Shown: positions 1-6,512 of the stretch, in pieces
How the letters are laid out: the number at the start of each line of letters is the position of its first letter
How positions within the stretch are numbered: the stretch's first letter is position 1
NCBI GenBank assembly: GCA_022712785.1
Contig: JAFLJX010000018.1
Span: 1 to 32,314, forward strand
Direction: 5' to 3'
Origin: Mycoplasmatota bacterium
Lineage (GTDB): Bacteria; Bacillota_I; Bacilli_A; Izemoplasmatales; Izemoplasmataceae
Length of the DNA stretch: 32,314 nt
Program-made: the position numbers and the translations under genes
Notes under the pieces: generated by a model
Told to the model about the DNA's origin: nothing
What the model saw: only the letters and a program-made list of their open reading frames with translations
Database searches by the model: none

Positions 1-40
1 GTGTTATAATATAGTTGTTGATCAACAAGGATGTGGATAG

Positions 41-1252
41 ATGAAGCTTATACAGGAAGTAATTGATTATATTGAAGAAAATCTTTTTTATGAAATAACA
101 TTAGATTCAATATCAATCGAATTTCATTATTCAAAATTTTATTTAAGTAGGGAGTTCAACACTTCGTTAGGACTATCAATCCCTAGTTACATTAAACTAA
201 GAAGACTATCTGAATCAGTACTAATGATGAAAGATAATGAACTTAATATCTCTGATATTGCTTTTAAATGTGGATTCAACTCAATATCATACTATATTAA
301 GGGATTCAAGGATACATATGGTGTAACGCCAACTGAATATAAAAAATGTAAACAATATATTCAGTTATTTAAAAAGATAATTATAGGAGGGAATAAAGTG
401 TTTAAAAACATAGAAGAAGTAAATAAGTACATCTTTAATAGATATAATGAATATGATAGTGTTAATCAGTTGTTTTCAAGCATAGAAAATATTGTATTAT
501 ATGGAGTAAAAGACACATCTATTGAATATTTTGCTTTAATAGAAGATACTAAAGGTCATGTACTTATGGAGTGCACATTAAATGTGTTAACTGGATCATT
601 TGAAAAGTCAATAATTGCTCATGATAAAAATACTCCAAGGATCAATTTGTTAAAATTATTGAAAGAAGACGATCAAGTATTTGTTGAGTGTTTAAACAAT
701 AAAACAAAGAAACAACATATAGGGAAGCTAATTGATATTGGTAAACGGGAGTATCTTGTTGATATGTGTAGAATTAGAGACACATATATCAATGAACTAG
801 ATCACTATATACAAGAACAGCCAACAATAGATATGATTGACAAAATGAAAAAAGAAATAGAGTTGTTGTTTGAGTGTAAAAACAATATCGAAATCAAGGA
901 AGTAATTAAATCGAAAACAAATATTGAATTGGTAAGATTAGTAAATAAAAAGGCCTTAATAGTATACTTAATAAATGGTAAAAAGACATTTATGATATTT
1001 GATGCATTACTTGATTTAGAAAGTAAACAATATACATATAATTATAATTCAGGGTTTAATAACTTTAATAAACAAGGGTCATTAGTATGGAACTCTAATG
1101 TACTTGAGGTTAGACTTAGTAATCAATATTTCTCTGAATTAATATTAGGCTCAGGAGAATTATATAAATTATATAATTCCAGACACGTTATCGAATTTGA
1201 AGGAAAGCTTAGAGGCTTGTCTGCTATCTATTTTTCTTCAGAGAATAAGTAG
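41..1252 (+). CDS. AraC-type HTH protein with unknown C-terminal domain
   Basis: 403-residue protein with the DNA-binding domain at the N-terminus. Residues about 8-105 carry two helix-turn-helix units of the AraC/XylS family: the first near SKFYLSREFNTSLG, the second in the conserved stretch ISDIAFKCGFNSISYYIKGF followed by the typical YGVTPTEYK end. AraC proteins usually carry this domain at the C-terminus; N-terminal placement is seen in Rob-like and effector-binding members. The remaining 280 residues are acidic and lysine-rich, without membrane segments, and I do not recognise them. A TATAAT hexamer lies at 5-10, just upstream; the -35 box falls outside the window. The start ATG has only a weak ribosome site. 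A much stronger one lies inside the gene before a GTG at 398 (separate entry). Target genes are unknown. The HTH assignment is firm; the role is open. Confidence 0.85.
   Translation: MKLIQEVIDYIEENLFYEITLDSISIEFHYSKFYLSREFNTSLGLSIPSYIKLRRLSESVLMMKDNELNISDIAFKCGFNSISYYIKGFKDTYGVTPTEYKKCKQYIQLFKKIIIGGNKVFKNIEEVNKYIFNRYNEYDSVNQLFSSIENIVLYGVKDTSIEYFALIEDTKGHVLMECTLNVLTGSFEKSIIAHDKNTPRINLLKLLKEDDQVFVECLNNKTKKQHIGKLIDIGKREYLVDMCRIRDTYINELDHYIQEQPTIDMIDKMKKEIELLFECKNNIEIKEVIKSKTNIELVRLVNKKALIVYLINGKKTFMIFDALLDLESKQYTYNYNSGFNNFNKQGSLVWNSNVLEVRLSNQYFSELILGSGELYKLYNSRHVIEFEGKLRGLSAIYFSSENK
385..400 (+). promoter_or_regulatory. Internal Shine-Dalgarno and in-frame GTG start
   Basis: AGGAGGG at 385-391 is followed after 6 nt by a GTG (398-400) that is in frame with the surrounding gene (codon 120). 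It lies just past the end of the HTH domain. It is the best ribosome site for this gene and could make a 284-residue protein containing only the C-terminal domain. Confidence 0.5.
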
Positions 1253-1278
1253 TATTATAGTTAATATATTATCATTGT

Positions 1279-1308
1279 AAAACGAGTAACCATTTGGTTG
1301 CTCATTTT
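1279..1308. terminator. Hairpin terminator after the AraC-type gene
   Basis: GAGTAACC (1284-1291) pairs with GGTTGCTC (1296-1303), with one G-T pair and a 4-nt ATTT loop. Flanking AAAA (1279-1282) and TTTT (1305-1308) extend the stem. It lies 26 nt beyond the stop codon at 1252. Confidence 0.7.
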
Positions 1309-1439
1309 ATGAGCTACATAGATAAAAAGCGCGTTTATTCACAAAAATGTAAAGATATGATATCATTGATAGAAATCAGAGTGTAAGTATTTAAATGTTA
1401 AGATTGTAAAAAAATCACTTTTAGAATGGAGTATTCAAT

Positions 1440-2420
1440 ATGAAAAGACTTATAATAATTGTTATGACATCTTTAATAATATTCTTAACTAGTTGTTCGA
1501 CTAATCAGGAAATTCCATATAATATAAATTATAGACAAGAAATGCGAGATTTTGTTCAAGGAATAAGTACATATGCTAAAGAAACCAATCCTAGTTTTGT
1601 TGTCATTCCTCAGAATGGACATGAACTACTCACAGAAGACGGAGAATACACAGGGATAACATCATTAGAATATATTAATGCGATTGATGGAATTGGGCGT
1701 GAGGACTTGTTTTATGGATATAATAATGATGATGAAGCAACACCGGAATTAGAACGAAGTGAAATGGTAGGATTCATGAATGTTGCTGTAAACCAAGGAC
1801 TTAGAGTTTTAGTCACAGATTATTGTCAAACACATTCCTTCATGGATGATTCTTATAACCTAAATACTGGAAGGAATTATATTTCATTTGCCGCAGATTC
1901 AAGAGAATTGGATAATATACCTATGTATCCAATAAATCCTATTAATGTTAATGATTTTAATGTTACATCTTTACCTGAAGTAAATAATTTTCTTTATTTA
2001 CTAAATCCAGGTTCATATTCTTCAAAAGATACTTTTCTAAGTGCAGTTCAAAATACTAATTATGATTTAATTATTATTGATTTGTTTTATGATGGAGACT
2101 TTGAGTTAACTAAAAGTGATGTAGAATCACTTAAAATCAAAGCAAATGGTGGAAGTCGTTTAGTAGTTTCTTATATGAGTATTGGAGAAGCAGAAGATTA
2201 TAGATATTATTGGAATAATATCTGGGCTAAGAATGCTCCGTCATGGCTCGATGAAGAAAATACTAATTGGAGTGGTAATTATAAAGTTAGATATTGGGAG
2301 AAATCTTGGCAAAGTATAATATTTGGAAATAATGATTCATATCTTAAGATGATTCTTGATGCAGGGTTTGACGGTGTATATCTAGATATTATAGATGCTT
2401 ATGAATATTTTGAAGATTAA
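1440..2420 (+). CDS. MJ1477/TM1410-type (GH114-like) glycoside hydrolase lipoprotein
   Basis: 326-residue predicted lipoprotein: hydrophobic leader ending in lipobox LTSC with Cys19 as lipid anchor. It shows the hallmarks of the MJ1477/TM1410 family, related to GH114 endo-alpha-1,4-polygalactosaminidase: YDLIIIDLFYDGDF, SYMSIGEAEDYRYYW, the W-rich NWSGNYKVRYWEKSW and GFDGVYLDIIDAYEYF. The Asp residues of these strands are the likely catalytic ones, by family analogy. The segment from RQEMRDFVQGIS through PSFVVIPQNG to IDGIGREDLFYG comes before the GEAEDYR part here. In the MJ1477/TM1410 arrangement, as I recall it, the order is reversed, and the protein stops right after DAYEYF. A Bacteroidetes-type subgroup has this order too. 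The substrate is probably a galactosaminogalactan-like polymer, but this is not shown. It appears to be a single-gene unit ending in a bidirectional terminator. Confidence 0.8.
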   Translation: MKRLIIIVMTSLIIFLTSCSTNQEIPYNINYRQEMRDFVQGISTYAKETNPSFVVIPQNGHELLTEDGEYTGITSLEYINAIDGIGREDLFYGYNNDDEATPELERSEMVGFMNVAVNQGLRVLVTDYCQTHSFMDDSYNLNTGRNYISFAADSRELDNIPMYPINPINVNDFNVTSLPEVNNFLYLLNPGSYSSKDTFLSAVQNTNYDLIIIDLFYDGDFELTKSDVESLKIKANGGSRLVVSYMSIGEAEDYRYYWNNIWAKNAPSWLDEENTNWSGNYKVRYWEKSWQSIIFGNNDSYLKMILDAGFDGVYLDIIDAYEYFED

Positions 2421-2526
2421 TTCAGTGATAGAACTACTGATAAACTAAATTGAATGATTACGGCTTGAGAATTGATACACAACTTGGTGGAGAAGGATAG
2501 ACTGTACTTAAATACAAAAGTTATTA

Positions 2527-2568
2527 AAAAAAGGGCTAAAACTCGAATACGAGATTTATCTCTTTTTT
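2527..2568. terminator. Bidirectional terminator between convergent genes
   Basis: A 19-nt imperfect stem (16 of 19 positions paired) joins 2527-2545 and 2550-2568 across a 4-nt AATA loop. The core is CTCG/CGAG, with an A-tract on the left and a T-tract on the right, so it can end transcripts in both directions. It lies between the gene at 1440-2420 (+) and the one at 2608-2832 (-). Confidence 0.75.
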
Positions 2569-2607
2569 GTAGACTCTAAAGCATCTTTGTACGGATTATG
2601 TGAACTA

Positions 2608-2832
2608 TTATAATTTAATATTGGAGTGCACATCTTTGTTGTATTTGATACTAATTAAATACAGAATTATTATATACAATATAATTACTGTACTAACATT
2701 TAGAAAAGCTAAAACATAAAGCTCTAATATATCTATAATTTGTAACATTTTATAAATGTGTATATCAAGTGTTACTGTAAATACTATCATGAACAAACCG
2801 ATAAAAATTAAAGCTACTTTACTTCTTTTCAT
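2608..2832 (-). CDS. Small two-helix membrane protein
   Basis: 74-residue protein with two long hydrophobic stretches, about residues 6-28 and 38-63, a basic start (MKRSK) and a short polar tail. It has a good ribosome site on the minus strand (AAGGGG about 8 nt before the ATG), and a bidirectional terminator lies beyond its end; both support a real gene. It is divergent from the XRE regulator at 3100, with paired inverted repeats between them, so it may be a target of that regulator. I recognise no family. Confidence 0.6.
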   Translation of the reverse strand: MKRSKVALIFIGLFMIVFTVTLDIHIYKMLQIIDILELYVLAFLNVSTVIILYIIILYLISIKYNKDVHSNIKL

Positions 2833-2948
2833 GATTATTTCCCCTTCGTGCTAAAAGTTTTATCAATTTTAATAGTCTCCCTATTCCATTAACTATACGT
2901 AAAAGAAGAAAATATATTTAATGTTTACTTATATACTGTGGTTTTGGT

Positions 2949-2979
2949 TATTACGAATTATGCGTTACATGCCGTAATA
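2949..2979. promoter_or_regulatory. Inverted repeat in divergent promoter region
   Basis: TATTACG (2949-2955) and CGTAATA (2973-2979) form a 7-bp inverted repeat with 17 nt between the arms. It lies between the divergent small membrane-protein and XRE genes and may be an operator. AT-rich sequence makes chance matches possible. Confidence 0.3.
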
Positions 2980-3038
2980 CTTAACATTATATGCGAGAAT
3001 AGAATAAATATCAAATAGAAATATACTGATTAAGCTTT

Positions 3039-3056
3039 GTATATAGATAAATATAC
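3039..3056. promoter_or_regulatory. Second inverted repeat upstream of the XRE gene
   Basis: GTATAT (3039-3044) and ATATAC (3051-3056) are separated by 6 nt, 44 nt before the XRE start. The size and spacing suit a dimeric Cro/CI-type repressor, which would imply self-regulation. Confidence 0.3.
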
Positions 3057-3099
3057 GGTAAACGCAAGTTGTGTACTAAAATAGAAACAGGTGATAATA

Positions 3100-3486
3100 A
3101 TGAAAAATCTTATAAAAATCAGAAAATTAAAAAAGATATCACAAAAAGGAATGTCAGAGTTTTTACATATTACTCAATCTACTTATTCACGATATGAAAG
3201 AGGAGTAATACAACCGGATTTAGAAACAATAAAGAAAATATCAAGATATTTTAATGTAACGACAGACTATTTACTTGATATGGTTAAAACTCCACATACA
3301 CCTAATAAAGTAGATTTTAGTATTATAACTAAAAATGAAAATGATCAGATAAAAATTGCTGAAGAGTTTGAAGTCTATTTAGGAGATAGAATTGTTACAG
3401 GTAAGGAATTGCTTAATTTAATGAATACCATGAAACAAATTGAAAAAACAATAGGTGAAAAGGTTTCTAATGAAACAAAAGAATAA
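3100..3486 (+). CDS. XRE-family (Cro/CI-type) transcriptional regulator
   Basis: 128 residues from the ATG at 3100. An in-frame GTG at 3091 would add three residues but sits inside the ribosome site AGGTGAT (3089-3095), so the ATG is the better start. The first 60 residues are a classic HTH_3 domain: LIKIRKLKKISQKGMSEFL, then TQSTYSRYERGVIQPDLETI, then YFNVTTDYLLDM. The remaining 65 residues are charged and probably helical, with a stretch (EFEVYLGDRIVTGKELLNLM) that may be the dimerisation part. There is no protease or toxin neighbour to suggest a phage repressor or antitoxin. It is divergent from the small membrane protein and ends in a strong terminator. Confidence 0.88.
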   Translation: MKNLIKIRKLKKISQKGMSEFLHITQSTYSRYERGVIQPDLETIKKISRYFNVTTDYLLDMVKTPHTPNKVDFSIITKNENDQIKIAEEFEVYLGDRIVTGKELLNLMNTMKQIEKTIGEKVSNETKE

Positions 3487-3540
3487 AAATAATAGTCATT
3501 TATAAATTATCTACATTTAGTAGGCATACAATATAAACAA

Positions 3541-3580
3541 ACACCTCTATACTACAATCTTAGTATAGAGGTGTTTTATT
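3541..3580 (+). terminator. Rho-independent terminator after the XRE gene
   Basis: A perfect 13-bp stem, ACACCTCTATACT (3541-3553) with AGTATAGAGGTGT (3562-3574), closes an 8-nt loop and is followed by TTTATT. Confidence 0.9.
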
Positions 3581-3628
3581 ATGATATAGTTTAAGCATAC
3601 AAAAATCAAATAATAAAGTTTTAGAATG

Positions 3629-3657
3629 TTGATACTTTCCTATTATAGTGCTATTAT
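3629..3657 (+). promoter_or_regulatory. Predicted promoter of the GNAT-DtxR operon
   Basis: TTGATA (3629-3634), a 17-nt spacer and TATTAT (3652-3657), about 100 nt before the GNAT start. A second possible -10, TATAAT, lies at 3664-3669 without a matching -35. Confidence 0.5.
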
Positions 3658-3756
3658 ACATGATATAATACCTATAGGATATGTACCATGTTAAAAAAGA
3701 CTTTGGTGTATATATTTATCATCTATTTTATTAGAATGGTGTGAGAGGGGACACAA

Positions 3757-4236
3757 ATGAAGTATTTATGGGAGAAATATTCAAAAGATAAACATGCTGA
3801 AATTGATACTTGGAACAGTAAAAATTCAGATATTGATAAATATGCAATGTATGGAGAAACACTTTCTAAAAATGCATTATGGTATAAGAATAATCCTGAT
3901 GATATAATCTCTAACTACAAGGATTTAATATATGTAGTCAAGGATGATTTAAAACTTATTGGGTTTATGATATGTAATATAAGTTTTATAAATGATTACT
4001 ATGTTGCCAATATGAACCCAATAGTTATTAATCCTGCATATTTAAGAAATGGATACGCTTCATCAGTGGTTGAAGAACTGATAAGTAATAGTTCAATGCT
4101 TTTCACTAAAAAGATTAAATACATAATGGTTATGATTGAAAAATCAAATATAAGTTCGATTGGTCTATTTGAAAAAAATGGGTTTAGTATATATAATGAG
4201 GAGGATAACTCCTTGTCATATAGACTATATATTTGA
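3757..4236 (+). CDS. GNAT-family N-acetyltransferase
   Basis: 159 residues, the usual size of a single-domain GNAT enzyme, which transfers an acetyl group from acetyl-CoA to an amine. Motif A is visible: strand MNPIVINP followed by YLRNGYASSVVEELI, where the RNGYA loop (residues 97-101) would hold the CoA pyrophosphate. Motif B follows as SNISSIGLFEKNGFSIYNEE, the typical ageing-into-NGF element. The N-terminal 60 residues fit the substrate side. The ribosome site GAGGGG lies 6 nt before the ATG. It is the first gene of a probable three-gene unit with 4300 and 4815 (gaps 63 and 11 nt). The substrate cannot be told; it may be a small molecule or a protein N-terminus. Confidence 0.8.
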   Translation: MKYLWEKYSKDKHAEIDTWNSKNSDIDKYAMYGETLSKNALWYKNNPDDIISNYKDLIYVVKDDLKLIGFMICNISFINDYYVANMNPIVINPAYLRNGYASSVVEELISNSSMLFTKKIKYIMVMIEKSNISSIGLFEKNGFSIYNEEDNSLSYRLYI

Positions 4237-4299
4237 TGGGTAACTTTCAAATTATTTTTTATATGATTCTTATTATGGATAACTAGAGGAGATGTTAAT

Positions 4300-4803
4300 A
4301 TGGAGATTAATACAAAGTTAATAAAATTAGAAAACTCAGGATACAGATATGTATTCTCAGCAATTTGGATTATATATAGTTTAATGAATTTAAATAAATC
4401 ATATCAGGCATATAATAAATACATTATAAGTAATCCTGATATATCTACAAGTTATTTAAAGGGCGTCTATTTATACTTGACAATTATTGTAATTATGGTG
4501 ATATCAGTTATGGTTTTTATATATATTGATTACACTGTAAAAAATAAAGATAGGTACTTAGTGGTAAAAGATGACACAATATTCATACCGAATTCTATAA
4601 CAAGTAAAGTAAAAAAAATCAAGTTTGAAGATATTGATAATATAGGATTAGAAGGATTATACCAAGAAAAAGTAAAAATAAATATGAAAAGTAATGAATT
4701 TATTTTTGCACCTAGATTATATAATGTATTTGATATAGATATAAAGGATATATATAACACTTTAAATGAATTACTTGTCATAAAAAAATCAAAAATAAAA
4801 TAG
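4300..4803 (+). CDS. Two-helix membrane protein with PH-like cytoplasmic domain
   Basis: 167 residues. Two membrane helices lie at about residues 18-35 and 53-76, followed by a basic KNKDRY boundary and a soluble domain of about 85 residues. The soluble part (YLVVKDDTIFIPNSITSK, then KKIKFEDIDNIGL, and a final helix DIKDIYNTLNELL) resembles bacterial PH-like domains, as in the STM3941 group of small membrane proteins. These have no firm biochemical role. A good ribosome site (AGAGGAG) precedes the ATG. It lies between the GNAT gene and the DtxR-type regulator, 11 nt before the latter, so is likely co-transcribed. The family link is by pattern only. Confidence 0.6.
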   Translation: MEINTKLIKLENSGYRYVFSAIWIIYSLMNLNKSYQAYNKYIISNPDISTSYLKGVYLYLTIIVIMVISVMVFIYIDYTVKNKDRYLVVKDDTIFIPNSITSKVKKIKFEDIDNIGLEGLYQEKVKINMKSNEFIFAPRLYNVFDIDIKDIYNTLNELLVIKKSKIK

Positions 4804-4814
4804 AAGGTGATATT

Positions 4815-5195
4815 ATGGATATTTATGAATCAGGAGAAAATTATTTAGAAGCAATTTTCAAATTAGGAAAAGAGCAAGACATCGTTCGTTCAATTGATCT
4901 TGCTAACTTCTTTAATTTTTCTAAACCTAGTGTTTCACGTGCAATTCATAAACTAGTAAAACTTGAATTTCTAATTCATGAATCAAACGGGAATTTAAAA
5001 TTTACAGCAAAAGGCTTAGAAAGAGCAGAGATGATTTATGAAAGACATCAGTTTTTTAGTGAATTCCTAGTTTTTCTTGGTGTAGAAGAAGATATAGCTG
5101 AAAATGATGCTTGTAGAATGGAACACGTATTAAGTAAAGAATCTTTTAAAGCTATAAAGAAGTTTGTTTTAGAAAAAAAAGATATGAACTGTTAG
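4815..5195 (+). CDS. DtxR/MntR-family metal-dependent repressor
   Basis: 126-residue metal-sensing repressor. The N-terminal winged helix includes SIDLANFFNFSKPSVSRAIHKL as recognition part. The dimerisation/metal domain has the DtxR-type ligand cluster DACRMEHVLS: Cys100, Glu103 and His104 match DtxR Cys102, Glu105 and His106, and His78 matches His79. MntR has Glu in place of that Cys, so the pattern points to iron rather than manganese. One key ligand differs: DtxR Met10 (MntR Asp8) is Asn9 here. The C-terminal SH3-like domain of long DtxR proteins is absent, as in MntR. It lies next to a metal-type ABC operon whose promoter carries a DtxR-box-like repeat, its most likely target. Ribosome site AAGGTGAT; a very strong terminator follows. 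Confidence 0.88.
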   Translation: MDIYESGENYLEAIFKLGKEQDIVRSIDLANFFNFSKPSVSRAIHKLVKLEFLIHESNGNLKFTAKGLERAEMIYERHQFFSEFLVFLGVEEDIAENDACRMEHVLSKESFKAIKKFVLEKKDMNC

Positions 5196-5206
5196 AAAAA
5201 GAACTT

Positions 5207-5251
5207 AAGAAGTTGTATCTAAATCGTAATGATTTAGATACAACTTCTTTT
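5207..5251 (+). terminator. Strong hairpin terminator after the DtxR-type gene
   Basis: AAGAAGTTGTATCTAAATC (5207-5225) pairs perfectly over 19 bp with 5231-5249 across a 5-nt loop, followed by TT. Confidence 0.88.
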
Positions 5252-5389
5252 AAATTTGAAGTGTAGAGAAGTAGTATATTATAGATTAACCGTAATGTTT
5301 AAGAAATATCCATTTTAAACAATTTAAGTGGGTTAATATTTCTTTTAGATATAGGGTATAAATACTCTAAATGTATATTATAGCTTTAA

Positions 5390-5418
5390 TTGACATATCT
5401 CTTATGTGGTGTTATACT
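5390..5418 (+). promoter_or_regulatory. Promoter of the iron-type ABC operon
   Basis: TTGACA (5390-5395), exactly 17 nt, TATACT (5413-5418). This is the best sigma-70-type promoter in the window, 62 nt before the binding-protein gene. Transcription should start near 5425, inside the inverted repeat described next. Confidence 0.8.
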
Positions 5419-5422
5419 TCGT

Positions 5423-5446
5423 CTGAGTTAGCATGTGCTAACTTAG
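5423..5446. promoter_or_regulatory. DtxR-box-like operator over the start site
   Basis: AGTTAGCA, TG, TGCTAACT form a perfect 8-bp inverted repeat, extended to 10 of 11 pairs over 5423-5433 and 5436-5446. The GTTAG/CTAAC half-sites resemble known DtxR/IdeR boxes (TTAGGTTAGGCTAACCTAA type). Its place at the predicted start site suits repression, probably by the DtxR-type protein encoded at 4815. Confidence 0.7.
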
Positions 5447-5480
5447 GAATTGTATAAAATAATATACAGGGAGGATAATA

Positions 5481-6512
5481 ATGAAAAAAATATTGATTTT
5501 ATGTTTAACTTTTTTCGCATTAGCTACACTTAGTGCGTGTGGTAAAGAAAAAGATACACCAGAAACAGGAGTAGAGAGAAAACTTGTAGTTTATATGTCT
5601 GGGCCTGAAAATATGATTAACTCACTGGAAAGTACTTTTGAAAGTACAGCTGGAGATGTTCTTGATATTACAATCTATAGCTGTGGGCAACTAAGAGATA
5701 AGGTTTGGATTGAATCACAGTCAGGAGAAATCGAAGCTGATATCTTCTTTGGATCTGATCCGATAATATATAATAAACTTGATAACCTTAATTTGCTGGA
5801 ACCATTTACTTTAACTGAATCTAATATAGTTAAGGATAAATATATAATTGAAAATCATAACTATGTAATCGTAGTTGAAAGATATTTAACAATTATGAAA
5901 ACAACTGATACAAATAGGTTAACTACTTCTCCAACATCTTATGCGGACTTAGGTAATTCAGAATATGATAGTGTTTTTGCAATGGCTGATGCTTCATTAT
6001 CCGCAACTGCGTTCGCAGTGGCTTCATCATTTTATGAAATGTCAGGATTTAATATGAACCTATTAAATTCATTAAATGATAACAATGTAATATTAACAAA
6101 ATCAAATGGTAGTATTCCATCAGGAATTATTGATGGTACATTTGATTTAGGAATTGCACCATATGATGCATTTGTAAGATTATCTAAAAACGCTACAAAA
6201 AATGATTATGAATTAGAATTAGAAGCTATATGGCCAACTGAAGGAACTATTTCTCTTATAAGACCAGTAGCGATTGCAAAACAAGAAGACAGAAGTGATG
6301 CTTTAACTGATGTTGCTAAAGATTTTGTGGATTTCTTATTAAGTAAACAAGGACAAACTATTCAATTTAATAGCGGATTTATAAGTGTACGATCTGATAT
6401 TAATAATAGCTATCTACCAGCTGGTGTTACAGTTATTAATATAGATTGGGATTATGCTGCAATAAATGAAGCAACTTTTAAATCTAATTACGAAGATATT
6501 TTCAAAAATTAA
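5481..6512 (+). CDS. Iron-type ABC transporter substrate-binding lipoprotein
   Basis: 343-residue lipoprotein (lipobox LSAC, Cys20) of the FbpA/AfuA class of solute-binding proteins, which present ferric iron or related ligands to a double permease. Supporting segments: VVYMSGPENMINSL at the start of the first lobe, EIEADIFFGSDPIIYNKL, SKQGQTIQFNSGFISVRSDI near the end, and the terminal INIDWDYAAINEATFKSNYE typical of FbpA-like proteins. It is first in an operon with a fused double permease and ATPase, the FbpABC layout. Ribosome site AGGGAGG. Phosphonate- or phosphoglycerate-binding relatives share this fold, so the ligand is uncertain, but the upstream DtxR-type operator favours iron. Confidence is high for the class, moderate for the ligand. 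Confidence 0.82.
   Translation: MKKILILCLTFFALATLSACGKEKDTPETGVERKLVVYMSGPENMINSLESTFESTAGDVLDITIYSCGQLRDKVWIESQSGEIEADIFFGSDPIIYNKLDNLNLLEPFTLTESNIVKDKYIIENHNYVIVVERYLTIMKTTDTNRLTTSPTSYADLGNSEYDSVFAMADASLSATAFAVASSFYEMSGFNMNLLNSLNDNNVILTKSNGSIPSGIIDGTFDLGIAPYDAFVRLSKNATKNDYELELEAIWPTEGTISLIRPVAIAKQEDRSDALTDVAKDFVDFLLSKQGQTIQFNSGFISVRSDINNSYLPAGVTVINIDWDYAAINEATFKSNYEDIFKN

Noticed and set aside
2421-2526. Pseudogene remnant after the GH114-like gene
   Set aside because: Short frames such as YGLRIDTQLGGEG show no family likeness that I can support.
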